From positions 1,364,001 to 1,428,000 of the forward strand of contig NZ_CP038437.2 in NCBI RefSeq assembly GCF_008329985.2: 64,000 nucleotides of DNA, given 5' to 3'. Position 1 is the first letter of the stretch. Every line of letters begins with the position of its first letter. The stretch is from Halomonas binhaiensis. GTDB taxonomy: Bacteria; Pseudomonadota; Gammaproteobacteria; Pseudomonadales; Halomonadaceae. This document shows, in pieces, positions 55,467 to 64,000 of the stretch. A program made the translations under genes and the position numbers. Below the pieces are notes generated by a model, which saw nothing but the letters and a program-made list of their open reading frames with translations, was not told where the DNA came from and ran no database searches.

Positions 55467-56999
55467 ATGATATTCAGCTTGAACGACCCCAGCTTCATCC
55501 ATGCACTGCGTGATATCGCCAGGCGCGATCCGGATCGCGTATTCGGGACTTTCAATCAGCGTCCGCTGACGTTCGGGCAGCTCGATCAGCAGGCGGAGGC
55601 ACTTGCTGCGTACCTTTGCCGGGATCTGGGGATTTCCCCTGGAGAGCGTGCTGCAGTCATGATGAACAACGGCTCGGAAGCTATCGCTGTCCTGTTTGCA
55701 CTGGCCAAGGCGGGTATTGTCTGGGTACCGGTCAATGCCCGTCAGCGTGGTAGTGGATTGAAATACATCCTCGAGCACTGTGATCCCTCGGTACTCTTCG
55801 TTGACGCCGACTTGTGGCCGGTCGTTGTCGATAGTCAGGCAACGTTGCCGGGCAGGGTTCTGTCCCTCGGGGGAGAGAATGGCTCATTGGCCGAACTGCT
55901 GAACAGCAGAAAACGCCTGGATGCACCGGCGCCTGTCATGTCGCAGCTCTATGCCTTGATGTATACCTCCGGCACGACTGGCAAGCCCAAGGGGGTGCGT
56001 GTCACACACGCGATGATGGCCTATGCCCTCAAGAGTGTCGAACTGCTCAGTTCCATCCAGCCTGGTGACAACTTCTTCCAGTGGGAGCCCTTCTATCACA
56101 TTGGTGGTGCTCAGATGCTGTTGTTGCCATTGTTCTTCGATGTGCAACTCAGCCTGACCGAGCGCTTCAGCGCCAGTCGCTTCTGGACGCAGGTGAATGC
56201 CAGTGGGGCGACCCACATCCATTATCTGGGCGGGGTGCTGCAGATATTGCTGAAGCAACCCCCCAGTGATCTGGAAACGTCGCACAAAGTGCGCATTGCC
56301 TGGGGCGGCGGTTGTCCAAGCGCGATCTGGTCGACCTTGCAGGAGCGTTTCGGTTTTGAAATTCGCGAATGCTATGGGATGACCGAAGCCTCCAGCCTGA
56401 CCACGGTCAATGACGAAGGGAGACCCGACTCGGTAGGGCGTGTCGTTCCCTGGCTGGATATCGCCATTCAGGATGAACAAGGGCAGCCGGTGGCGGCAGG
56501 CCAGCCCGGACAGGTGGTGGTTCGTGAAACCCAGCCGGGCGTGCTGTTCGATGGTTACTTCCGCAATACAGAAGCTACCAACAAGGCGCTGGTGGACGGC
56601 AGATTGCATACCGGTGACCGTGGCTGGATCGATGCGGAAGGTTTTCTTCATTTCCTGGGACGGATCACTGACAGCGTACGTTGCCGAGGTGAGAACGTTT
56701 CCGCCTGGGAAGTGGAGTCAGTCACCCAACAGCACCCTGGTGTCGAGGAGTGCGCAATGATTGGTGTCGAAGCCGACATCGGCGAGCAGGACATCAAGCT
56801 CTTCGTGAAGCCGAAAGGTGGCCATGTCATCGAACTTCAGGAGCTCCACCTGTGGTTGAAGGAGCGCTTGGCAGCCTATCAGTGTCCACGCTATCTCGTC
56901 CTTGTGGACGAATTCGAGCGGACACCCAGCCAGCGCATCATCAAGCGTGGTCTATCCACCAACACAAGCGAGGCCTGGGATAGCCAGCAGTCTTATTGA
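55467..56999 (+). CDS. Acyl-CoA ligase, AMP-forming (CaiC-like)
   Basis: 510-residue ANL-superfamily enzyme that activates a carboxylate through an acyl-AMP. A5/A-motifs are visible: YTSGTTGKPKGV (P-loop), YGMTEAS, LHTGDRGWID, GRITDSVRCRGENVSAWEVE and the C-terminal catalytic Lys in SQRIIKRGLS. The RGENVS segment is like crotonobetaine/carnitine-CoA ligase, so a small or betaine-like acid is possible but not shown. ATG 55467 is preferred; an upstream GTG at 55395 would add 24 residues made by tandem repeats. It acts with the crotonase-fold enzyme before it and the TRAP system after it. Confidence 0.85.
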   Translation: MIFSLNDPSFIHALRDIARRDPDRVFGTFNQRPLTFGQLDQQAEALAAYLCRDLGISPGERAAVMMNNGSEAIAVLFALAKAGIVWVPVNARQRGSGLKYILEHCDPSVLFVDADLWPVVVDSQATLPGRVLSLGGENGSLAELLNSRKRLDAPAPVMSQLYALMYTSGTTGKPKGVRVTHAMMAYALKSVELLSSIQPGDNFFQWEPFYHIGGAQMLLLPLFFDVQLSLTERFSASRFWTQVNASGATHIHYLGGVLQILLKQPPSDLETSHKVRIAWGGGCPSAIWSTLQERFGFEIRECYGMTEASSLTTVNDEGRPDSVGRVVPWLDIAIQDEQGQPVAAGQPGQVVVRETQPGVLFDGYFRNTEATNKALVDGRLHTGDRGWIDAEGFLHFLGRITDSVRCRGENVSAWEVESVTQQHPGVEECAMIGVEADIGEQDIKLFVKPKGGHVIELQELHLWLKERLAAYQCPRYLVLVDEFERTPSQRIIKRGLSTNTSEAWDSQQSY

Positions 57000-57036
57000 T
57001 CCAGCAGTTTCATTGATAGAGACACAGAGGAAGACA

Positions 57037-58086
57037 ATGGATAACAACGACAAGAGCAAGCAATCGTCCACTTCCGTGACAAGCCAAAGAAAGATGGCCA
57101 CTGGCAGTGTGCATGCATTGGGCAAGGCATCGGTTGCAGCCCTGCTGGCCCTGACAGTCTGCGGTGCTGCCTATGGAGAAGTCTGGGACCTGCCTTCGCC
57201 ACAACCTGCGGACAACTATATTACCGAGAATGTCACCTGGTTTGCCGATCAGGTGCGAGAAGCCACGGATGGTGAGCTGGAAATCCGTGTTCACCCGAGC
57301 GGATCGCTGTTCAGTGGCGATCAGATCAAGCGCGCAGTACAGCGTGACCAGGCACAGATTGGTGTCCATGTACTCTCTGCCCACCAGAACGAGAACCCGA
57401 TCTTCGGCATCGACTCGGTCCCTTTCCTGGCCAACTCCTTTGAGGAGTCCGCCCAGTTATGGGAAGTCACCAGACCCGCACTGGATGAGCTGATGGCCGA
57501 GCAGAACCTGCAGCTGCTTTACCACATCCCCTGGCCCCCCCAAGGGTTGTTCTTCGATCGTGAGATCCAGGCACCCGAAGATGCCGAGGGCCTCAAGTTT
57601 CGTGCCTACAACACCGCTACCGCCCGCTTTGCCGAACTGATGGGCATGACGCCAACCTTGATCGAAGAAGCAGAGCTCTCGCAGGCCGCCGCCACCGGGA
57701 TGGTGCAGTCACTGATCTCTTCAGGAGACCCTGTCTACAACCATCAACTTTGGGATTACCTCCCGCAGTTCTACGATGCCAAGGCCTGGCTCGTGCTCAG
57801 CCATGTCTTCGTCAACAAGGAACGGTGGGATGCCCTTGATGAGGACACGCAGCAACAGATCCTGGCCATTGCCGAAGAGGCTGAACAGCGGGGCGAGGAG
57901 GGAGCTCGGGCGCTGACCGATGAGCTCAAGACGCAACTGAGCGACAAGGGCGTTGCCATTCATCAGCCCAACGAGGTGCTGCAGGCCGAGTTCAAGCGCA
58001 TCGGCGAGGAGATGCAGGAAGAGTGGCTGGAAAAAGCCGGTGAACAAGGCCAGCAACTGGTAGAGGAATATCGTGCCATGCAGTGA
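57037..58086 (+). CDS. TRAP transporter solute-binding protein DctP
   Basis: 349-residue periplasmic binding protein of the DctP family. The signal peptide is long: a 28-residue polar n-region, then KASVAALLALTVCGAAYG, cleavage near AYG-EVWDL. Mature motifs are LEIRVHPSGSLFSGDQIKRAVQ, FEESAQLWEVTRP and the Arg-containing PEDAEGLKFRAYNTATARF segment that binds the carboxylate of the ligand. GAGGAA precedes the ATG. The two membrane subunits follow directly. Ligand identity is not given by sequence; the ligase and crotonase genes upstream suggest an organic acid. Confidence 0.9.
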   Translation: MDNNDKSKQSSTSVTSQRKMATGSVHALGKASVAALLALTVCGAAYGEVWDLPSPQPADNYITENVTWFADQVREATDGELEIRVHPSGSLFSGDQIKRAVQRDQAQIGVHVLSAHQNENPIFGIDSVPFLANSFEESAQLWEVTRPALDELMAEQNLQLLYHIPWPPQGLFFDREIQAPEDAEGLKFRAYNTATARFAELMGMTPTLIEEAELSQAAATGMVQSLISSGDPVYNHQLWDYLPQFYDAKAWLVLSHVFVNKERWDALDEDTQQQILAIAEEAEQRGEEGARALTDELKTQLSDKGVAIHQPNEVLQAEFKRIGEEMQEEWLEKAGEQGQQLVEEYRAMQ

Positions 58087-58697
58087 TGGTGCGGTTCATG
58101 TCCCCATTCCCTGGAATGGGGCTTCGCTTGGCTGATGGTTATAGGGTTGCTTCCATGAATACATCTTCTCATCGAATGGCCAGGTGTCTGGAAAGGCTGT
58201 ACCGAATTTTCGGGTATCTTGCCGCTCTCTGCATTTTCGCCATGCTGGTCGTGATTGTTGCTCAGATCGTGCTGCGCTGGAGTGGCCAGTCCTTGCCTGG
58301 TGCCACGAACTATGCCGGATATCTGATGGGGGCCAGTACCTTTCTTGCTGCCGCCTATACCTTCCATGATGGCGGACACATCCGTGTTGGTCTTGTGGTG
58401 GAACGGCTTGGACGCTGGCGCCCCTTTGGCGAGCTATGGTGTCTGCTGGTGGCTGGCAGCATTGCGGGCTTCATCACCTGGAATGCCTTCGATGCCGCTT
58501 ACTGGTCCTGGAAGTTTGGTGACATCTCGTCAGGGCAGGATGCACTGCCGCTATGGATACCCCAGGCGCTGCTGGCGCTTGGCTCCACGGCTTTCACCAT
58601 CTCGGTAGTGGATCATTTCGCCCGTACGCTGATCGCGCTGATTTGTTCCTTACGTGCCAACCGTCACGGAGTTCATCCTGTCGTGAGGAGCCTGTAA
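58086..58697 (+). CDS. TRAP transporter small membrane subunit DctQ
   Basis: 203-residue subunit with four membrane helices (about residues 45-65, 80-100, 120-140 and 160-180) and the usual QIVLRWSGQSLPGATNYAGYLM first loop. The start ATG overlaps the dctP stop (TGATG), so translation is coupled. A start at 58155 (MNTSSH) is an alternative and gives a size closer to relatives. It pairs with DctM and DctP. Confidence 0.85.
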   Translation: MVRFMSPFPGMGLRLADGYRVASMNTSSHRMARCLERLYRIFGYLAALCIFAMLVVIVAQIVLRWSGQSLPGATNYAGYLMGASTFLAAAYTFHDGGHIRVGLVVERLGRWRPFGELWCLLVAGSIAGFITWNAFDAAYWSWKFGDISSGQDALPLWIPQALLALGSTAFTISVVDHFARTLIALICSLRANRHGVHPVVRSL

Positions 58698-60004
58698 TGG
58701 ATTTCACTGAACTGGCCATTGCGCTTCTACTTATCCTCTTCCTGCTGCTGGGCTCCGGTGTCTGGGTCGCCTTGTCCCTTGTCGGCGTGGCCATTATCAG
58801 CATTGCGTTCTTTACCGGGCGCCCTGTAGGCGCTTCCATGTACAGCTCATTGTGGACGTCATCCACTAGCTGGACGCTTACCGCGCTGCCTCTGTTCATA
58901 TGGATGGGTGAAATTCTCTACCGCACTCGACTGTCGGAAAGCCTGTTTCGTGGCTTGAGCCCCTGGCTTGGCTGGTTGCCGGGACGGCTGATGCATACCA
59001 ATGTCATTGGTTGCACCTTGTTCGCGGCGGTTTCCGGTTCTTCCGCTGCCACGCTGACCACCGTGGGAAAGATGTCCATGCCGGAACTTCGCAAGCGTGG
59101 ATATTCAGAATTCATGAGTGTGGGAACCCTGGCGGGGGCTTCTACCCTTGGCTTGATGATTCCGCCTTCGGTGACGATGATCGTATATGGCGTCATTACC
59201 AACCAGTCCATCCCCAAGCTGTTCATTGCCGGCATTGTTCCTGGTTTGATATTGGCCGCGTTATTCACGGCCTATGTTGTTGGCTGGGGAATATGGAAGA
59301 AGCAGGATCTCGCTGAAGAACCCAGCATGACGATGAAGCATCGCCTGTATGAGTCCAGGCTGTTGATTCCCGTGGCGTTGCTGATCATTACCGTGATTGG
59401 CTCAATGTATTCCGGTCTTGCCACGGCGACGGAGGCTGCTGCGCTCGGTGTGGTAGGGGCTTTGCTGCTTGCAGCGATCCAGCGCAGCCTGACCTTTTCC
59501 TCGCTGGTGGAAAGTCTGCTCGGGGCGGCAAGGACGTCCTGCATGATTGCCTTGATCCTGGCTGGCGCTTCCTTTCTGACATTGGCAATGGGCTATACCG
59601 GATTGCCGCGGGGTCTGGCCGAATGGGTCGGTTCTCTGGAGCTTTCACCGTTCATGCTGCTGATCGCATTGATGCTGGTGTATATCGTGCTCGGGTGCTT
59701 TCTGGATGGTATCTCGGCCGTGGTGCTGACGATGGCTGTGGTGACACCCATGCTGAATGATGCCGGCATTGACCTGCTGTGGTTCGGCATCTTTGTGCTG
59801 GTCATGGTCGAAATGGCCCAGATTACTCCCCCTGTGGGATTCAATCTTTTTGTCATGAAAGGCCTGACCAATCACAGTCTGTCTTTCATTGCCAAGGCGG
59901 CGGCGCCCATGTTTCTGATCATGGCGCTGATGGCACTGCTGCTGATTGTCTTCCCCGATCTGGCAACGTTCCTGCCCCGTTTCATGAATGAAGCTACCCT
60001 GTAG
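58697..60004 (+). CDS. TRAP transporter large permease DctM
   Basis: 435-residue inner-membrane protein with about twelve hydrophobic helices, normal for DctM. The motif ALPLFIWMGEILYRT, the SGSSAATLTTVGKMSMPEL segment and MIPPSVTMIVYGVIT are diagnostic. The start overlaps the dctQ stop (TAATG) and GAGGAG lies upstream. It moves the solute with Na+ or H+ from the DctP protein. Confidence 0.92.
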   Translation: MDFTELAIALLLILFLLLGSGVWVALSLVGVAIISIAFFTGRPVGASMYSSLWTSSTSWTLTALPLFIWMGEILYRTRLSESLFRGLSPWLGWLPGRLMHTNVIGCTLFAAVSGSSAATLTTVGKMSMPELRKRGYSEFMSVGTLAGASTLGLMIPPSVTMIVYGVITNQSIPKLFIAGIVPGLILAALFTAYVVGWGIWKKQDLAEEPSMTMKHRLYESRLLIPVALLIITVIGSMYSGLATATEAAALGVVGALLLAAIQRSLTFSSLVESLLGAARTSCMIALILAGASFLTLAMGYTGLPRGLAEWVGSLELSPFMLLIALMLVYIVLGCFLDGISAVVLTMAVVTPMLNDAGIDLLWFGIFVLVMVEMAQITPPVGFNLFVMKGLTNHSLSFIAKAAAPMFLIMALMALLLIVFPDLATFLPRFMNEATL

Positions 60005-60046
60005 GCTGAATGCGAGACGAAACCGCCATACTGGCCGGGAGTGAAC

Positions 60047-60424
60047 ATGACGCCAAATATGCTCAGTACCATTCCGGTACTTCAAGTCGAGAACGCAGCA
60101 CGTAGCTGTGACTTCTACTGCGGCAGGCTAGGTTTCGAAAAGGACTGGGAGCATCAGTTTGAACCCGGCATGCCATGGTTCGTGTCCGTCAGCAGAGGAG
60201 AGGTTACCTTGTTCCTCACCGAGCATCCCGAGAGCGCTGCCGGGGCGCTCGTCTACCTGATTGTGGAAGCCGTTGATGCCCTGGCCCAGGAGTTTCAGGC
60301 CAACAAGGTAATGCTGGAACAAGAGCCTGTGACCCAGCCTTGGGGAATGCGCGAAATGCAGTTAAAGGATCCGGATGGCAACCGACTGCGTTTCGGGCAG
60401 GATATGGAGGACGGAGAGGTCTGA
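60047..60424 (+). CDS. VOC-family protein (bleomycin-resistance-like)
   Basis: 125-residue vicinal-oxygen-chelate protein with IPVLQVENAARSCDFYCGRLGFEKDW at the start and WGMREMQLKDPDGNRLRFGQ at the end. ATG 60047 has GGGAGTG upstream; an earlier GTG at 60041 is possible. It lies 42 bases after dctM and may be the last gene of that operon. Some members bind drugs, others catalyse dioxygenase or isomerase reactions; this one cannot be placed further. Confidence 0.85.
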   Translation: MTPNMLSTIPVLQVENAARSCDFYCGRLGFEKDWEHQFEPGMPWFVSVSRGEVTLFLTEHPESAAGALVYLIVEAVDALAQEFQANKVMLEQEPVTQPWGMREMQLKDPDGNRLRFGQDMEDGEV

Positions 60425-60480
60425 TACCCTCGAATACTGATGTTCTGAAGCGCTCAGAGATCGGTGTGAAGGAAACCGAA

Positions 60481-60500
60481 AACCGCCCCGAAGGGCGGTT
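60481..60500 (+). terminator. Hairpin after the VOC gene
   Basis: AACCGCCC (60481-60488) pairs with GGGCGGTT (60493-60500), loop CGAA. The T-run is only two bases, so termination would be weak. Confidence 0.5.
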
Positions 60501-60589
60501 TGGATGAGGTGAGGATGGCGTAGGTCCCGACCATCGAAGTGAACCCATTTATCGTATTTGTTGGTTCTTTCGGTTGATCATGAAGCGTA

Positions 60590-60883
60590 TCACTGCCCAA
60601 TCTCGCCAAAGCGAAAATCAAGAGACATCAGTTTAGGGTAGATATCCAGGGAGGCCAGAGACAGGTGAACATTCCGGATCAAGTGAAGTGACTCGATAGA
60701 GAACTCATTGAGCTGCTGGTTCATTTCCTGCAGCTCAGCGTTCTGTTGCTCCAGGGCCTCGAGGTGAACCTTGTACCCCTGACACTTGGCCATAAACTCG
60801 GTGAACCGTTTGGAGTCACGATTATCAAGGGTCAGCCTGACGGGCTCCATCCCATCCTCTAAGTCGATTCTGATTTCGGCCAT
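60590..60883 (-). CDS. Small coiled-coil protein of unknown function
   Basis: 97 residues, starting MAEIRIDLEDGMEPVRLTLDNRDSK... with a central coiled coil rich in Glu/Gln/Leu (residues about 38-65, EALEQQNAELQEMNQQLNE) and a hydrophobic C-terminal third. GAGGAA lies 11 bases before the ATG. No signal peptide. I recognise no family; the position between two unrelated units gives no clue. Confidence 0.6.
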   Translation of the reverse strand: MAEIRIDLEDGMEPVRLTLDNRDSKRFTEFMAKCQGYKVHLEALEQQNAELQEMNQQLNEFSIESLHLIRNVHLSLASLDIYPKLMSLDFRFGEIGQ

Positions 60884-61283
60884 AATTCATTCATTCCTCT
60901 GCGTCTATAACACCCTTCAATAGAAGGCAAACACTCAACGCCTTCAGGGTGGAGTGATTTTCGAGGGTCTATTTGCCCTCGTTTCTGGCCTTTACCGGTA
61001 TGTCCATGCAGGAACGATACTGGCTAAGACTTTTGTGTCTTCCTGACAAAGGTATGAAAAACCACTTCCGTGAGTTTTTGTTCTTAATCCCTTGGGCGGC
61101 ATGCCTTTGGGATTCATTGCTTTCAGCATCCTTTCGCTTTCCTCAGCGAAAGGGCGCATAGGGTATCATGTAGCTTATCCTGTGGCCTGAAGGGCGAGAG
61201 TCATTGGGCTCACTCCCTTGATGCAGAGCGCTCCGCGGAAGATCAATGATTTCGCAAGATGGAAAAGCGGTGTCGTGGCTGTA
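60884..61283. other. Gene-free gap before the MFS gene
   Basis: 400 bases. A small hairpin CCTTTCGCT-TTCCTC-AGCGAAAGG lies at about 61130-61153 and AATCCC/GGGATT repeats around 61087-61115. A 62-codon plus-strand frame has no ribosome site or recognisable feature. Confidence 0.5.
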
Positions 61284-62528
61284 TCAAGCCTGAGCAACTT
61301 CACTCAATGCATATTTCCGGGTAACGGCCCAGAATATCAGTGCAAATAAGCTGACGGATGCTCCCAGAATACACACACCTTGCCAGCCGGCGTAGGCGTA
61401 AGTGGCGGTGGTGCTGATGGCTCCCAGGCCACTGCCAATCGAATAGAACAGCATGTAAAGGGCGACCAGACGGCTTTGTGCTTCCGGCCGGGTCCGAAAG
61501 ATCATGCTCTGGTTGGTGACGTGCAGCGCCTGTCCACCCAGGTCGAGCAGCACAATGCCAATGATCAGCGCCCACAGCGACCATTCCATCAAGGACAGTG
61601 GCCACCAGGCCAGCAACACCACCACCAGCGCAGCGAAACTGGTGCGTTGTCCGAGGCCATGGTCAGCCCATTTGCCAGCGCGGGCAGCGGCCAGCGCGCC
61701 CACCACACCGGCTAGGCCAAAGGCTCCAATGGCAGTATGGGAAAACTCATAGGGTGGCTGGCGAAGTGGCAGTACCAGGGCGCTCCAGAAGATGTTGAAG
61801 GCGGCGAACATCAACAGTGCCAGTACACCACGGATCTGCAGCATCCTCTCTTCCCGCAGTAACCCCAGCATCGAGGTTATCAAGCGTGGATAACTCATGG
61901 AGCCTGGCGTAGAACCCAGCGCTGGTAGCCATCGCCAGAGTGGCAGGGCAAGTACCAACATCAAGGCAGCGGAACACAGATAGACACCACGCCAGCCAGC
62001 CAGGTCACTGACACTGCCTGCGAACACCCGGGCCAGCAGCAAGCCAATAAACACACCACCTTGTGCCGCACCCACTACACGTCCTTTCTCATGAGGTGCC
62101 GCTGCGCTGGCCGCGTAAGCGATCAATCCCTGGGTCATTGCTGTACCGAGCAGACCAACACTCAACATGCCTGCCAGCAGGACAGGAACGGATTGTGCCA
62201 GTGCGACAACGCATAGCGCCGCCGCCAAGGCCAGTAGTTGCCATGCCATAAGGCGGCGGCGATTCGTCCGGTCACCTAGCGGGACAAGGAACAACAGGGC
62301 CAAGGCACAGCCAACCTGGGTAGCCGTGATGACACCGCCGACCGCGGCATGGCTGATAGAGAAGTCCAGCGCCAATGCGTCGAGCAGCGGTTGTGCGAAA
62401 TAGACGTTGGCAACACTTGAACCGCTGGCCGCGGCGAACAGCAACACCAAGCTGCGCGGCATGGCGTGGTGCACGATGTGCTCTGAATCATCGTACCGCG
62501 AGATAGGGATTGCCGGGGAAGCCTTCAT
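61284..62528 (-). CDS. MFS transporter (multidrug-type, DHA family)
   Basis: 414-residue inner-membrane exporter with twelve predicted helices. The family loop between helices 2 and 3 reads LGDRTNRRRLM, and the second half has GKWADHGLGQR. Closest in style to the YnfM/Bcr-type drug:H+ antiporters. ATG 62528 has GAGGAGGG upstream; the longer frame reaches into the divergent HxlR gene and is not real. The HxlR gene is divergent and very close, so it probably regulates this gene. Substrate unknown. Confidence 0.88.
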   Translation of the reverse strand: MKASPAIPISRYDDSEHIVHHAMPRSLVLLFAAASGSSVANVYFAQPLLDALALDFSISHAAVGGVITATQVGCALALLFLVPLGDRTNRRRLMAWQLLALAAALCVVALAQSVPVLLAGMLSVGLLGTAMTQGLIAYAASAAAPHEKGRVVGAAQGGVFIGLLLARVFAGSVSDLAGWRGVYLCSAALMLVLALPLWRWLPALGSTPGSMSYPRLITSMLGLLREERMLQIRGVLALLMFAAFNIFWSALVLPLRQPPYEFSHTAIGAFGLAGVVGALAAARAGKWADHGLGQRTSFAALVVVLLAWWPLSLMEWSLWALIIGIVLLDLGGQALHVTNQSMIFRTRPEAQSRLVALYMLFYSIGSGLGAISTTATYAYAGWQGVCILGASVSLFALIFWAVTRKYALSEVAQA

Positions 62529-62631
62529 GATGACCCTCCTCTGGTTTTGATTTGAAACTGGTTGGAGAGTAGTGGCGGTGGTTTTAAAATGCAACTGAAT
62601 AAGTCGCTGAAACGTATGGAAGGTAACCATC

Positions 62632-63078
62632 ATGGCTCGCCGAAAAACTAAGGCTGATGAAACTTGCCCAGTGGCACGCTCTGCCGATGTCATCGGTGAC
62701 CGGTGGTCACTGTTGATCGTGAGGGATGCTTTTGACGGTGTGAGTCGCTTCGGTGACTTCCAGCGCAGTCTGGGGGTAGCCCGCAACATTCTGTCCGAGC
62801 GTCTGCGTAGACTGGTTGAAGCCGATATCCTGGAGACTCGGCCAGCATCGGATGGCACGGCGTATCAGGCGTATGTGCTGACAGCCAAGGGAGAAAGTCT
62901 CTTTCCTGTGGTGGTTGCCCTGCGCCAATGGGGAGAGCAGCATCTGTTTTCGCGCAACGAACAGCATTCCGTTCTCATGGATAAGGCAACGGAACAACCT
63001 ATCCCCTACATGGCGCCGCAATCGGCTGATGGAAGTGCTCTGGCGCCATCTGAAACCGTGGTCAAGAAATTGCCATGA
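62632..63078 (+). CDS. HxlR-family transcriptional regulator
   Basis: 148-residue winged-helix regulator. The start CPVARSADVIGDRWSLLIVRDAF with Cys12 and the core FGDFQRSLGVARNILSERLRRLVEADIL are the HxlR domain. Such proteins often sense electrophiles or oxidants through the N-terminal Cys (known for HypR/QorR). The C-terminal 40 residues form a polar tail. It is divergent from the MFS exporter, with 103 bases between starts, so local control is likely. Confidence 0.88.
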   Translation: MARRKTKADETCPVARSADVIGDRWSLLIVRDAFDGVSRFGDFQRSLGVARNILSERLRRLVEADILETRPASDGTAYQAYVLTAKGESLFPVVVALRQWGEQHLFSRNEQHSVLMDKATEQPIPYMAPQSADGSALAPSETVVKKLP

Positions 63079-63450
63079 CAACTGTGCTGCCAGCACATCA
63101 TCCTGAATTAATTATCAATATAAGAATTATCAAATCCATGTGGTCAGGCAATGATGAGCCTGGTCATGTGGCAGCCAACTGACGTTATCCCTCCTCCACT
63201 CAGTCCCCAAACGAGATTGGCTTACTGCCTATTCTTGTAAACTCAATGGTGTTAGTGCGTCTCTTTGCTACACTGATCGCTAAGCCAATGGCATGAATGC
63301 GTTGAGTGCATTTTATGGGACCTGCTCATTCCAATGATTTGTCGCATTAGCTATTTCAGCTGGCTCGTGATGAGTTGAAAAGAATTGCCGGTAGTAATGC
63401 GCTCATGACTGCTACCTTCCGGCAGGTAGCGCCGAATCAAGGGGATATGT
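63079..63450. other. Gene-free gap before the pilin gene
   Basis: 372 bases, AT-richer than average. One 7-bp stem (GCTACCT/AGGTAGC, 63411-63430) lies just before the pilin gene. The promoter of the pilus locus should be here; I cannot place it. Confidence 0.5.
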
Positions 63451-64000
63451 ATGCGGACCAATTCTCGTGCTCGTAGTTTTTATGCGCGTGGTTTTTATGC
63501 ACGTAGTTTTTATTCACGTAGTTTTCAAGCCCGTAGTTTTCAAGCTCGTAGTTTTCATGCGCGCAGTGGCCTTCTGGTCGTCTTGATGCTTTGGGCGGGA
63601 TACTCCGCTGCCCAGACGGCGACCACCCAGTTCAATGTTCAAATCACCATTGACGCCGAATGCCAGATCAACTCTGCAGCAGATCTGGATTTTGGCAATG
63701 CTGGTGTGATTGATACGGCGATCGAAGCCTCAAGTGACATTGCCGTTCTGTGCACAAACGGCACGACTTACGATATCGGGCTGAACGAAGGGCAGGGTAC
63801 GGGTGCAACAGTGGCGACCCGTTTGATGACGGGCCCAGACTCCGAGACCGTCTCTTATTCTCTCTATACCGATGCTGGCCATACCGATGTGTGGGGCGAC
63901 ACGATTGGTACTGATACAGCTTCGGGCACCGGCACAGGTACTGAACAGGTATATACCGTCTTTGGCCAGGTCCCTGGGCAGGATGCTCCAGCACCAGGCA
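63451..64000 (+). CDS. Spore coat U (SCPU) domain protein, Csu-type pilin, 3'-truncated
   Basis: First 183 codons of a spore-coat-U-family protein, the major or minor subunit type of archaic chaperone-usher (Csu) pili; cut by the window edge. Mature part: FNVQITIDAECQINSAADLDFGNAG, then DIAVLCTNGTTYDIGLNEGQG and SYSLYTDAGHT, with two Cys (in AECQI and VLCTN) fit for a disulfide. The leader is odd: M-R-T-N then six five-residue units of the RSFYA/RSFQA type, coded by a 15-bp tandem repeat (63472-63561), before the hydrophobic core LLVVLMLWAGYSAA. GGGG lies 7 bases before the ATG. Chaperone and usher genes should follow outside the window. Confidence 0.85.
   Translation, partial: MRTNSRARSFYARGFYARSFYSRSFQARSFQARSFHARSGLLVVLMLWAGYSAAQTATTQFNVQITIDAECQINSAADLDFGNAGVIDTAIEASSDIAVLCTNGTTYDIGLNEGQGTGATVATRLMTGPDSETVSYSLYTDAGHTDVWGDTIGTDTASGTGTGTEQVYTVFGQVPGQDAPAPG

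Noticed and set aside
60131..60142. GTTTCGAAAAGG, similar to the 19290 operator repeat
   Set aside because: It lies inside the VOC coding sequence, is a single copy and has no 22-bp partner; taken as chance.
60973..61161. 62-codon plus-strand frame
   Set aside because: No ribosome binding site and no recognisable feature; it spans a hairpin region.

Overview
The window reads as a chromosomal segment of a moderately halophilic gammaproteobacterium, most likely Halomonadaceae (Halomonas sensu lato). This is an inference from protein character: a very long GdhB-type NAD glutamate dehydrogenase, RMF, an Xsc/Pta sulfonate module, TRAP uptake, RlmKL and PdxB. High-GC codon use leaves long antisense open frames that are not genes.

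Layout. 1-12.3 kb is housekeeping: ftsK (5' cut), lolA, rarA, a degenerate hemerythrin-like gene, murI, trmA and gdhB. 12.3-21.4 kb is a C2-sulfonate (taurine/sulfoacetaldehyde) region: an IclR regulator divergent from xsc and pta, a CobS/CobT-like AAA+/VWA pair, and a divergent probable taurine dehydrogenase (tauX, tauY). 21.4-27.4 kb holds mgtE, pyrD, rmf, rlmKL and a thioredoxin-fold gene. 27.3-33.6 kb is a LysR regulator and a two-gene RND efflux pump without its outer membrane channel. 33.7-40.6 kb holds a WGR mini-protein, pdxB, a Vat/CatB-like acetyltransferase, ridA, htpX, a broken alaA, an RbgA/YlqF GTPase and msrB. 41.0-41.5 kb has three tandem tRNA-Glu/tRNA-Gly pairs and a tRNA-Gly fragment. 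41.8-46.6 kb has an ABC exporter, queF, ydjA, a thioesterase and an Ldh-family dehydrogenase. 46.9-47.2 kb is tRNA-Ser beside a relic of a P2/PBSX-type phage portal gene. 47.6-53.5 kb has an orphan membrane protein, an EVE protein, an apparently exported KatG, a VOC protein and a secreted two-domain protein. 53.6-60.4 kb is a catabolic operon under an IclR regulator (crotonase-fold enzyme, acyl-CoA ligase, TRAP DctPQM). The right end carries an MFS exporter, an HxlR regulator and the start of a spore-coat-U (Csu-type) pilin gene.

Best lead. Three GTTTCGAAAAAT repeats, exactly 22 bp apart, lie between the CobS-like gene and tauX. Matching sites, again with a 22-bp step, lie between the IclR gene and xsc. 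This suggests one regulator controls xsc-pta, tauXY and the AAA+/VWA pair. The pair would then be an uncharacterised accessory (chaperone/maturation) module of sulfonate catabolism rather than a cobaltochelatase.

A second pattern is many short tandem duplications (5-18 bp units), nearly all intergenic. One is in frame inside the signal peptide of the pilin gene.
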